Origin: Cardinalis cardinalis | Taxonomy: Eukaryota > Chordata > Aves > Passeriformes > Cardinalidae | Assembly: GCA_014549065.1 (NCBI GenBank) | Contig: JACDOX010000003.1 | Span: forward strand, 12,992,462-13,056,461 | DNA: 64,000 bases | Direction of reading: 5' to 3' | In this document: positions 26,017 through 37,000 of the stretch, one piece after another | How the letters are laid out: every line of letters begins with the position of its first letter | Position numbering within the stretch: the first letter of the stretch is position 1 | The notes under the pieces: model-generated | The model's input: the letters and a program-made list of their open reading frames with translations, nothing else | What the model was told of the DNA's origin: nothing | Databases searched by the model: none | Position numbers and translations under genes: made by a program

Positions 26017-26372
26017 ATCACAGAATGGGTTGGGTTGGAAGGGACCACAGTGGGTCATCTGCTCCAAGCTCCCTTTTCAAGCAGGGCCATCCTAGAGCAC
26101 NCTGCACAGGATTAGGTCTGGATAGTTCTTGAATATCTCCAGTGAAAGAGACTCCNCACCCTCTCTGGGCAATCTGTTCCAGTGCTCAGTCACCGCATAG
26201 TAAAGAAGTTCTTCATCATGTTCAGGGGGAACTTCCCATGCATCATTTTATGCCCATTGCCTCCTGTCCCATTGCTTGGCAGCACCAAGAAGAGCCTGTT
26301 CCATCCTCTTGGGACTCTCCCTTTAGATACTTANACACATTGATGAGGTTCCCTTTCAGTCATCTTCATTGC
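26017..26372 (-). mobile_element. CR1 LINE, 3' end fragment, antisense
   Basis: The plus strand begins ATCACAGAATGGGTTGGGTT followed by GGAAGGGACC, the classic reverse complement of a CR1 3' end. It continues through CAGGGCCATCCTAGAGCAC and CAATCTGTTCCAGTGCTCAG to a region matching the CR1 3' untranslated and terminal ORF2 sequence near 26300. It appears to be the same subfamily as the 24521 copy, since the two share the ACTGCACAGGATT-type phrase. Confidence 0.9.
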
Positions 26373-26471
26373 AATCCTTGTTGTACTCGTGGCAGCGCAA
26401 TGGATGAATTTACATACATGACCATCCCATGCCAGGTTATGCAAGAGCAGAGTGACTTCCCAGACTGCCAA

Positions 26472-26740
26472 ATCATGGAATCACAGAATGGTTTGGGTTG
26501 GAAGGGACCTTAAAGACCACATAGTTCCAACCCCCAAGCCANGGGGGTAACAACGTAAATCACTACATCAGGTTGCCCAGAGCCTTACCCAAACTGGCCT
26601 TAAACACCTCCAGGGATGGTATCCACATCCAAACAGCTTTCCTTGCTCAGAACTTCCTTAGTTTTGTAGGCTTACTCACTCTCTTTACTACAAAATAAAG
26701 AACATCACTTCTAATTATAGAGTACCCTTCATCCTGAAAC
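26472..26740 (-). mobile_element. CR1 LINE, 3' end fragment, antisense
   Basis: The start, ATCATGGAATCACAGAATGG then TTTGGGTTGGAAGGGACC, is a textbook antisense CR1 tail with its terminal octamer remnants. It continues through GGTTGCCCAGAGCC and CTCCAGGGATGGTATCCAC. The distal boundary is diffuse because of divergence: weak CR1-like similarity may run to about 26740. It lies only about 100 bases from the preceding CR1 and in the same orientation, with a different internal sequence, so the two are separate insertions or different subfamilies. Confidence 0.88.
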
Positions 26741-29700
26741 ACCCTGTGGACTCTGAACCCTCTCACAGAACAGTCAGAAGTTTCAGGACTGAGCGCTCGG
26801 TGAACTGCAGCAGCCTGCTCCATGGCTGGCTCTCATGTCATATTCTTGGCTAAGGACGTAGAACCAAACTCCTGCTCACATCAAAGTGCTGCAAAACTGC
26901 CATATCAGACATGTAGAGTCTGACAGGACCTTAGTTTGAAATATCTCTTTCCCAGAAACTCAGCTACAGAGGANGTAGACTGCACCTGTTTCAGATACGA
27001 AGGGCTTGTGTCTTTCACAACAGCAAAAACTTGTGAGGCTACCAACCATGCTGCGATGCAGACCCAACAGCACAAAATCTGGATCATCTTGTTTCAAAAA
27101 GCCCAATCTTCNTCCCCACCAGGGCTTCCTCCAACCACCACCTTCTGCTCTCTTCACAAGCCTACAGGCACTTTTCTTACATAGCAGCTGCCCTAGTTCA
27201 TCTGTATTTGCCTCACACTTCTTCAGGGCACCTCTTGCCCCACCTGCACTAGAGCTCTCTGCACCTGACGGCACACATCTGACCCTTTGACTCCTTTCTC
27301 CTGCTCTTTCCTTACGTTTCAGACTTGGCTGCCTTTCTGCTGGCCAGCTGAATTATCCAGTCCTTTTTGGCTTCCAGTGTGTTTGTATACAACATAATTT
27401 GGTTCCTGAAGAGGAACCCTGAAGAGGAAGAAACCCTCAAGAACTTTAATGAGAAGTAGGTTTCCTTCTTTCATCCTAGTAACAAAGTGCATGCAGCACA
27501 TGGGAGACCCCAGCAGCTGTGGGAACAGATGATGAAGCTTGNTTGCACCTTAGAGCTGTGCAGCCTTTCTCCACACCATCCCTCACTCCAACAAACCCAG
27601 CNCAAGGACAACAAGCCCCAATTCTAACACCAAAGCATAATGTCATGACAGCACCTGAACAAAGCAGCCAATTCAAAACAATATCTAGNCAAAACTAAGT
27701 TATTAATGGAAAACAGAAACACAGAAAAGACACCATTTCATTCAAATCTTTTCCTAAAGATCACTAAATCAAATTCTTCACAGGNTAGTAGCACTGCATA
27801 AGACAGTTAATCCCTCAGCCACACAGAAAGGAGAAGTCCCAGAGTGATGACATTTTGGGACCTACTGCTACCATAAACCACAACTTCTGAACTCATCCCA
27901 GCTGAGAAGTGCCACCACACCCAAAATGCATGTGCAATGGTTTTATTGCATTTAATTTTACATAGAGAACCGTAGACAGCACTGTAATTTAGATACTAAA
28001 AAGGAATAACTTAAGTGTAGTGCAGAAGAGGAAGCCACAAACTGGATGTGTGTAGGACACTGCTGGTTTTATGCATTACTAAGTAATTTAGTTTGAAACA
28101 CCCATTTGAGTACGTGCTTGAGCTTCAAGTCATCCAGAGCCCAAATACTCTTTGGTGGCAGCTGTACCTAACCAGTAAGAAAGTCTCAAGTCTTGATCTG
28201 CCACCATGAACCACTCTCCTGAAGTGATGAAAGCCAGGTGCCACAGTAGCATTCAGGCAAACACTCCAGCGTTGAACCTTCAGGGCAAGTACTGCACACA
28301 TTTCTAACAAAATTAGCCAGGACCCTGAAGGGCTATGCTGATTTGGAAATGTCTCACCAACAATATCTTTTGGTGGTGTTCCAGGTAAGACTCAGTCAAG
28401 CACCATAAATTCTTGCACATATTTTACACAAGGCTGGGCCAACAGACACCAGTCTACCTACCCCAAATGTAAGGTGTTTATTTTGAAATGCTGCCAGGCA
28501 GGTTGACTTCACCAGCACAGAAAGATAACTCCATGAGACTGAGCTGTCAACACAACAGTGGCAGCAGCTCCTTGAATGCCAACTCAAAACACATCCACAA
28601 TCTTCAAGGAAAGTCACTATCCAAGAAATCATACTCACAGTTCACTATACATAGCACATACAGACAACATTGCTCAACTCCACCCAAGGTATCAAACAGC
28701 ATCATCCCTCTCAGAACACAGTTTATGGCAATACCAGGTTTAAGTTACTACTTAAAAAAATTAAAAGAAATAGAACAGACCTTCAGTCAAAGAAAATCAA
28801 ATAAAACTGCACCAGTTCACATAGGCCAAAATCTGTCCCAAACTCTGACTAGCAGCACACTGGTATTCACAAACAGGTGAGGCTTCTTTGTCATTTGAAC
28901 TCTTACCTTTCCAACACTTGGGAGATTAGATTCATCATTAATTTAAATACTGGACACAGTACACTGCCATAGGCATTTTTTTCAGCCAGCAAACCACTTG
29001 AGAGAGTACTGAAAGGCCTATTATGAAGGCCAATCGCTATCCTTTTCTTGAATGACCACATGAAAATCAGTGACTGTTCCACAATGGTTTGAAAGGGCCT
29101 TTTGTCTGAAGGAAAGGACAAGGAGTCACAAAGTATTGCAGATTCATTTGTAACTCATGGCTTTTGAAGAAACTGCAGAGCTACAGTTAAAAGAAAACCA
29201 AGAAAAGAACAAGCTTTGAAAATGTTATGCCACAATCCTTTCCTACTATGTACATGCAGAGCATATTTTTGGTCTCTTTTGTATTATAAAAAGATGGGCT
29301 GGCATTCTATATTATTGTTACAAGAGAAGCTTAAAACACTTGCAGAGTTTTGACTTTATTCCCAAATCCTAATTAGGATCTGCAGCACTATTGTATAAAC
29401 AGAAAATCATCAGGAGCTTTTTCTGGTACATCTAGTAAAAGTGTAATTGTACTGGGATAATAAGTGAAACCATTGTCACTGTTGCTTAATAATTACTTTA
29501 GTAATTGAGCAAATTTGGCATTGCCCATGAAGTATAAGATGGCCAATTCAAGAAAAAGACTTCTTTTATACTGAGAAACCAGCATTAGACTCTAATTTTG
29601 AAGTCTGTTTCTGAAGTCCCTCACAAAAAAAAGTTAACTACATCTGCCGACAACTTCCCAGAAGAAAAAAAATGTTTTACTTCTCTGCCTACCCCAGTGA

Positions 29701-32559
29701 CACTTCAGTTCCTAGACTTTACACACAAAGGTGCACACACATTAAAATGGGACTTGCACACACAACATCACTACATTACAGTTTCTAAACAAGCTTCACA
29801 TGCACAAACTTTGAGCAGGAATGACAGTGGAAGCTAATAACCTGAAACAGATTTCTTCTAANCCATACCCAGAACTAGGGAATTACTGCACCTCCATTCA
29901 AAAACAAGAGTTACAGCTGACAGACTCGCCCTCTTCCCTGTATGTTCCACCCACATACCATGAAACTAAACAGTCAAAAAGTGTCAGTTTTCACTCCCCA
30001 GCTCCTTGCCATATCCCACAATTTACATTCCCTGTGCTCCCACAATGGCACCGAACCCAAACAATGTATTTTGCACACACCATTGGTCAAGGTGCCTGTT
30101 ACATTTAGCTCTTCTGACCACCTTATCAAATTACATCAGGCAAGGAGCTGGTCCTCGGCATGTTACAAGACTGCACAAGGGCCAAATTTTTGCTGTAGAA
30201 AGCAGCCACAATGCCACTCCCATATATACATGGGAAGTAAAAGTCCTACCGTGACAAATACACCGCCAAGGTAACTACACTCCCTCATCTCATGCTCCCC
30301 AAAACAAGAGCTTACCATTCGGAGGACTGTAAAGAGACTCCTGCCAGTGCAAAGTAGAAGCTAAACAATGCCACACATCTTGAAGCTCAAGGTGCTCAGA
30401 AACCCAAAGGGCATAGAGGTGTGACGTGCACAGTCCCTCGTTAATCTCAGAGAGCTTCAGTATCCAAATTCCTTGATTTAATAATGATATGGAGCACTGC
30501 TTTCAAACAACTTTTAACAGGAGAAGGTGTCCAGTCTAAAATAAAGGTACTTCACTACTGTTTCTTTTTATACTAGAAGAAAACTGTGAGAAAGCTGGTG
30601 ACACATCTGAGGAAGGCAGGCAGGAGGAACAGAAAAACTGAAGCATTAGAACAGTGCAGAAAAACACAGAGTAGAGAGTAGCACCAGACAGGAGCCATAT
30701 TTCTCATGAGCAACACGGACAATAAAATCCTCGATAATAGCTACAAATCAACTGCAATTAACTGTTATTTTTCTTCCCTAGATCTTCGTGCAAAGTCTCA
30801 GTGCCCTTTGGTGTCCTGCTTCAAGTCATTACACAGCTTTACTTTTATCCTCCAGTGCACAGTGAGAAGTGGAGTTTGACCTTTCCTTTAGATTTGTAAA
30901 GCACCACAGCAGATTGTTTTGAGAACATGACTGAGGTGGGTTTTTTTCCTATTCTGCAAGACTAACGTTGCTAACAGTGTCTGAAGTCTAAAACCCGGTC
31001 TCTGAAAACATACCAGGAAACACAGTCCCTTAGAATGACAACAGAGGCCATGTGTGTGGGTAAAAAAGTACACAAACATAACAGTTTGTGAGACTTAATG
31101 CAAAATACAGGCTGTCTACAACTGCTGACAGGCACAGGTTTGGTACTTCCATGATTTCTAGAGAAAAACTTGAAGAAAACACAAAACATATTGTAGGCCA
31201 CTGGAAACTTACTACTTTCTCTTAAAAACAGGCCTGAATCAATTTCAGTTCCAGACAAGCATTTCCTTCAAATTTGGGAAACAGCAGGAAGGTGTCCTGA
31301 CACAGCCTCACTTCCGTTTCTTTGAGCAAGAAGGACTAGATAAGAACAACCAGTCCACATTCAGAACCAAACCTCTCCCAACACAGGAAGATGCTTGTGT
31401 TCAGTTTGTAGGCTCGTTACTGTATGCCAGACAAAACAATAATTCTCAAGNATGTCTTCTCCGGCATCTGCCTGGGCATAAGGACTGTGGAAACAGACCC
31501 CTCACTTAAGGATAACCCTGAGGACATTTTGAAGGATACTTAATTTAATTCATCTTAATCATAGCACTTTTTTATGCAGTAAATTTCCCGTAGTTGCGAC
31601 CTTACCTCCTTACACAGTTATACAGCACCTGACACAGTACGAGCCTTATCTTGATTAGTATCTCATTACATTTAACAGATCCTGCTGCTCTCAAAGGGCC
31701 AAACTCCCTCCACTCCCCTAGCACAATTAGTGGGAGAACACTCACAGCCCAGCACCAGTGTTCAGCTCCAGCAGCTTGTGATGGCGCCTCACTAAATTCA
31801 TCAACCTGTTCTGACCTGGAAATCATTCTGCATTTGCACGGTTTGACTGCATTCACAGAAGCAATTGTGGCAAGGGCACAGTGTCCTGCTCACAGCAGCT
31901 TGAAGACTCCAGTTAGTGGCATTCAACAGGTTGCCATCCGGGATTTATTTCATGGACAGTGCAAATACATTCCTAGTTAAGCTGACATTCTACATGCAGC
32001 AGCCTTTTCCACTTTCTGTGTAGGAAGTTTTTAGTTTACCTTCTTGAATCAGTATGTTTTGGAAAATACTTTATAACTGCAGCAAGACCTCAAAGAAACA
32101 GAAGGAAAATACCTCTTGCATACATCGGTAATTCAAATTTAAAGGTTAACAAAAAAAATAAAATTCCCATAGAAGATCATTAGTTGCCTTGAAGCACATT
32201 TTCAAGCTGAAATCAACCAAATCAATCCAGTGGAATGTGACCTGGAATGAAACAGAGGGATTTTCTGCGGTGCCTCTTAGTTTTCCTAAAGAAAACAAAT
32301 CTGGTAGTACAACGATTCACATCTCCAAGTGATGAGGCCGAGGGTGGGGAAGGAGCTTACACTATTAATTTACAGCTCAACAAAGGAGGCATTGCATTCT
32401 CATAGAGAATAAGAGTACTGCCAGCTGCCACTGCTTATCAACGAATTCTGTACCCACTAATTTTTTTATGCATAGCAAAAAAGATAACAAAGACTTAAAA
32501 AAANCCCAACAAACCCTAAACTGAAACAAACACAAAATCAGTTACAAAAAAAAACCCCT
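26741..32559. other. Unique noncoding sequence, probable first intron
   Basis: About 5.8 kb left of the CpG island. No gene is recognised. A pyrimidine-rich acceptor-like site on the plus strand ends at 27322 (TCCTTACGTTTCAG). The sequence after it reads open for about 34 codons in one frame with no recognisable similarity. Expected content for the start of a long first intron of the minus-strand gene. Confidence 0.55.
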
Positions 32560-32655
32560 ATCATCTTGGCGGTCTTTTACCTTGGCAGAGATAAAAAAGA
32601 ACGCCAAATGGGTGGATTCACGCCGAAACAGGAGCTGAGGCACAGCAAGCGCCGT

Positions 32656-32670
32656 GCCTACCTTGCGGTG
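32656..32670 (-). other. Second candidate splice donor in the CpG island (alternative exon 1)
   Basis: On the minus strand the sequence reads CGCAAG|GTAGGC with the exon side ending at 32662. It could end an alternative first exon starting within the island, or be the donor of a longer exon 1 isoform. The score by eye is good but lower than the donor at 33195. No supporting transcript is available. Confidence 0.4.
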
Positions 32671-33194
32671 TGGCAGCGCCGGCAGCGGCGTTCCCAGCCC
32701 TGCCGGAGCCCCCAGCGGCGGCTCGGGACCGACCGCTCCGCCGGCTCAGCGCGCCGGGCACGGGTGGCCACGCTCGGCGACAGCCGGCTCCCCGGGCGCG
32801 CAGTTAATCATTTATGGCCGAGGCTGTTACCGAATAGCCTCGAAGAGCCCAGCCCAGCCCCGCTTCGGCTCCGGAGGCGCCGATGGCTGGCGGAGCGGCG
32901 GCCGAGGGGGAGCGGCGCCGAGCGGCTCCCGGGCGCTGGCGGAGCGGGTCCCGGCACACGCCAGGCGGAGTCCGGGGAACGGGGCCGGCCTGGCTGCGGT
33001 CCCCGTGCCGCCAGGAGGGGCCCACCCGCACCCGGGGCTCGGCGCCGGGATCCGAGGCGACAGAGCAACGGGTGGGGCACCACGGCAGCCGCACCCCTCC
33101 CTCCCCGGCACCCTTCGGCACGAAACTCCCGGCGGCCCCCGGCCCCCCGCCGCCCGCGCAGGTGCTGCTGAGGGGAGGCGCGGCGGCGCCTTAC

Positions 33195-33236
33195 CTGGTG
33201 CGGCCGCGGCGGAGGCCGAGGAGGGGCTGGGGCCGG
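33195..33236 (-). other. 3' part of probable exon 1 of an unidentified minus-strand gene
   Basis: The minus strand reads CACCAG|GTAAGG at 33195/33194, a strong vertebrate splice donor in a CpG island. The exon extends rightwards into the assembly gap at 33237-33411, so its start, start codon (if any) and reading frame cannot be determined. All three frames are open over the visible 42 bases and give low-complexity Pro/Ala/Arg-rich residues, as expected for GC-rich 5' sequence. It may be 5' untranslated or encode an N-terminus. The gene cannot be named. Its next exon would lie to the left, possibly beyond the window. Confidence 0.55.
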
Positions 33237-33411
33237 NNNNNNNNNNNNNNNNNNNNNNNNNNNNNNNNNNNNNNNNNNNNNNNNNNNNNNNNNNNNNNNN
33301 NNNNNNNNNNNNNNNNNNNNNNNNNNNNNNNNNNNNNNNNNNNNNNNNNNNNNNNNNNNNNNNNNNNNNNNNNNNNNNNNNNNNNNNNNNNNNNNNNNNN
33401 NNNNNNNNNNN
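33237..33411. other. Assembly gap (175 N)
   Basis: A run of 175 unknown bases lies in the GC-richest part of the CpG island. Such promoter gaps are typical of bird genomes sequenced with GC-biased short reads. The true length may differ. Confidence 0.98.
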
Positions 33412-33711
33412 TGGGCTCGGGGCCGGGCGCCGCCGGGCGGGAGCGGCGGGACGGGTCCGGGGCCAGGCCGCCCCNGGCGTCGCCTCCGCGTTCTGGGCGC
33501 TCTGCGGGCCGGGCCGGGGGAGCTGTGAGGGGCAGAGAGCGGCCCCCGGCGCTGGGCACGTGATTTGCGTGTACCCCGCTTGCCACGCACAAATAAAACA
33601 CCCACGACGCGCAAGGACAGCGCTGGGCCTCATGTAAGGAACTAGTCACGAACTTCTCCAAAAGTGAAAGTAAACCGGCGACNTCGGTCACGGCCAGCAG
33701 ATGAATTTCAG

Positions 33712-34076
33712 CCTGGAGAAGAGATGACCGAGGGGGGTCCCTCTTCATTAATGTGTATAAATATTTAAAGGAGGAGGGGGGCGTGTGCTATGAAGATGGA
33801 TCAGGTTCTTCTCGGTGATGCTGAGCACAAGAGGCACCGAGCAGAAACTGATGCAGAGAAGTTCCACCTGAACTGGACAGAGAACAACCTTACTGTACAG
33901 TGACCATGCATGGGAACCAGTTGCCCAGAGGCTGTAGAACTTCTCTCTCTNGAGATACTCAAGAACCATCTGAACACAATCCTCTGCCTTCTGCTCTGGG
34001 CTAACCCTGCTTTAGCAGGGAGGTTGCCCAGATGATCCACAGTGATCTCTTCCAACCTTACCCATTCTGTGATGCC
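33712..34076 (+). mobile_element. CR1 LINE, 3' end fragment, close to the CpG island
   Basis: The sequence follows the CR1 tail: CCTGGAGAAGAGATGACCGA, AATGTGTATAAATATTTAAA, GTTCCACCTGAACTGGACAG, then GGTTGCCCAGATGATCCACA, TCTTCCAACCTTACCCATTC and a terminal TGTGATG octamer remnant. It is a truncated old copy of about 365 bases in plus orientation, antisense to the proposed gene. It begins only about 70 bases from the right edge of the island, so it lies in or next to the proximal upstream region. Confidence 0.88.
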
Positions 34077-37000
34077 GTAAATCTCTGTGTATACTCATGG
34101 CAAACAATGAGAATATAAAAATTTACCAGGACTTTTCCAATAATTAGTGTTTTAAAATACCACCTAAAAGGTGCAAATAAAATACAGTCAGGNTTATTAA
34201 CACAAAGATTAAGAAGCTATAAATAACTATCCATTTAAATTTAAACGCTAGAATGCAGAGGTACAACCGTACACTTGGAACAAAAAAGCAACAAACCAAA
34301 AAAAAACCAAACCAAAACCAACCCCCCCTCCCCAAATTCCATAAAGAACTACAAACCAGATTTACTGTCAGCATTGGTGTCTTACACTGTCATAAGCATT
34401 TCCCTTAACCCAAGCATTTTTGTTAGCAATGATTGCCACAAGTACTGGAAAATCATGGTGTTCCCTCTCAGAATGGTTGCATACCTCTTTTCCAGCTGGC
34501 ACAAATGGGACCTGCTTGGTCATACCACACCTCTATTTGATTCCCTCCCCTCAGCCAGGAAATGAACTTTCACCCTCACAGTTTGGAGGCAACACTCAAG
34601 CCTTACTGTTTTCAACCAAGGATTCTGAAACTGCTGCACTGAGAATCATTCAAGGTGCAACGTATAATGAGAANGTTTCCAACTCACCCTGCAAACCAGG
34701 CAGAGCTGGCAGCGTTTCCTCCTGGCAGGGAACCTCTGCAGTGGGACAGTGCAAGGCTCCCTGTGACCACGGTGCCCNAGGAAACCTCACTGGGCCCTTT
34801 CTACTCTGCTCAGGCACGGTGCCTTCGTGGAGTGAGGATCTGTCAAACGCACTTGTCCACCTGCTGCAGAAAGCTGGGCATGAATTACATAATCAGTGTT
34901 ATGGGTGAGGCCACAGGTTGACAACTACGTCTGCAACTGGAATCATGTCTTTAAAACTATTCAGATCTTCAGTAAATGCTTGTTTATTTTAAACAACGTA
35001 ACTTGGAACGTCCAGGCTTGTATTTGTATAAGGAGAGCGCTCTTTACAGTAATGCCAGCATTTGTCTGCACTCTGAGCTGTATGAATTTTGCCTGGGAGT
35101 TTTGGAAATTATTCTGAAGTTCAGGAGAATGGTAGATTATATTCATAAAACAAGGGTGCCACTGACCTTTCAGCACAAGAGAATAGATGTGAATCAGGGA
35201 CCTGAGATTCATCTAAAGGAACACAGTGGCAACACACAGGATGAAAGGCTCTAAAGGCTTTACAAATTATATTTGGATGAGGGAGAGCAGGGAGAAAGAG
35301 AATGTGGGAAAAAGAAGAATGAAAAAGGATCCTGCTGTTTAGCTCATACATAAACTGTATGTGTCTAGCCAAAGGTCACTCCTTTTATTTTCTCATTAAT
35401 TTCAATGATGGTAAATGGTAGATGAAGAACAATCTAAAAATAAGAACAGCNAGAAATAGCTTAGGGTTTTTGTGTGACAGCGTGGTAGGAAGAAAAACCT
35501 GAACTGAAACTTCATTCCAGATCTTTACTTCTGGCTTTTGAAAAAGTAGTGACTNAAAGTTAATTATTTAAGATGAACTGTAAATCTATTTAGAGACGTN
35601 AAACAAAAGTTAAGTGGTCTACTTTTGAATGTATTTTCCAACAAAGTTATATACTCTCTGTACACTGAAATTAATTCCTAAGGCGTTTTTTGTCATCTCT
35701 GCTCTTGTGAGAAGTGGTGTATATGGACAATTTTGAGGGAGAGTTTTCTGGATTCTAAACACAAGTGGGAAAAAAACCCCACTAAGTACTAGGCAGCTGT
35801 AAACAAATAGAGGAGGAATAACAGCTTTGGGAAGCTTTCAGGTGCATGCAAAAGCTGACACAAGGAAATTGCCATCCACAGCAACTGAAAGTAGAGGCTG
35901 AAATAGGAACATAAAAGGGATAATGTATGTTTTGCTGTGGGGGTCATGAATGGCTGCCTCAAACAAATCTTCAGGCAACGGGAGCTCTTCATACAGCAAC
36001 TGATGCAACATCTGCTAACCTTTTTTTTCTAGGGAATAATGGGCCAATATCTAGAAGGCAATCCACAGACAAGATGACACAGATTCTACAGCAGCATTGA
36101 AAAGATTTTAGCATTACTCCACCAGCTTTTTAATTTTTTGCAGCAAANGTGCAAATCTGCATTGACTTGCAGCATGTTTGACTGTATGCTGATCTTACAT
36201 TTGCAAAAAGAGGACACCAGCTGCCCAGAGTTTAATTCTCATCTTCTGTTTTTGCCAAATAGCAGTATGAACCTTGTGGTTAACACATGTTGCAGTGGTT
36301 CACTTTCTGTGTAGAGGTTAGTAATTGGTAAAGGCAAAATGATAAGCAACAACAATTAAGCATCCCAGGTAGAACATTTGGGCTATATTAGAAGTGAGAT
36401 GACCTGCTCAAAGCACCAACTTTGTATTTTGCATTAAATCCTTAGGTCACTTTATTTCCTGCACAACCATGGTCATATTTCTGCTGTGATCCCAGACAAC
36501 TCATTTGATTTCTCTTGGCCTCAGTTTGCCATCTGCAAAGAAAGGAATTTCCAGCCCTCAGTGTATATGACAAAGATGAACAGATACTCCAGGTGTAACC
36601 NTACAATGTAGTAACTTTGGCAGGAAAGGTGTCTGAATGATTTCTTGCTCACTTGCAGCCTCCCTGACTCCATTCTGGCACTGTAATCCATTATTCTATT
36701 CAGTTTTTGAAACCTACCNGCAATCCAGACCTCTGAAATGACCTGGGTTAAAAATACCACATTGCACCCCTTGTTCTTTACAGATATTTAACTGAGATCC
36801 AGCTGTTGTTAAAGCTCCAGCAGCTGTCATGAAAAGGGCCTTGAAAAGTGTCATGTAATACTCCAACATNAGATAATGAGCTGCAGTGATCCAGAGGGAT
36901 GCCCCAACACAGCCTTAGTAAAGTCACTGTTTTTGAAGNGGAAAAACACCCCTCACATATGATATGGGTTCAATATCTGGTCCTACTTGATTAGTCTTGG

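Larger units (their letters stand above)
32560..33640. promoter_or_regulatory. CpG island, probable promoter of a minus-strand gene
   Basis: GC content jumps from roughly 40 percent to well above 70 percent, and CpG dinucleotides are dense throughout. This is the hallmark of an unmethylated vertebrate promoter island, and it is the only one in the window. Two good minus-strand splice donors inside it (exon ends at 33195 and 32662) and no equally good plus-strand donor point to transcription leftwards. An E-box CACGTG sits at 33557-33562 and a GC-box-like GGGCGGGAGC just right of the gap. A short AT-rich island at 32801-32818 holds homeodomain-type motifs. The island is interrupted by a 175-base gap, which probably hides part of exon 1. 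Divergent transcription is possible, but no plus-strand exon is supported. Confidence 0.85.

Noticed and set aside
27290..27480. Good plus-strand acceptor (TCCTTACGTTTCAG) followed by an open frame of about 34 codons
   Set aside because: The frame ends in TGA before the nearest donor-like site, has no recognisable similarity, and no partner exon is visible on that strand.
32566..33748. Very long open frames on both strands across the CpG island
   Set aside because: High GC removes stop codons in all frames, and the frames are bridged artificially by the 175-base gap. Residues are low-complexity Arg/Pro/Ala/Gly on both strands.
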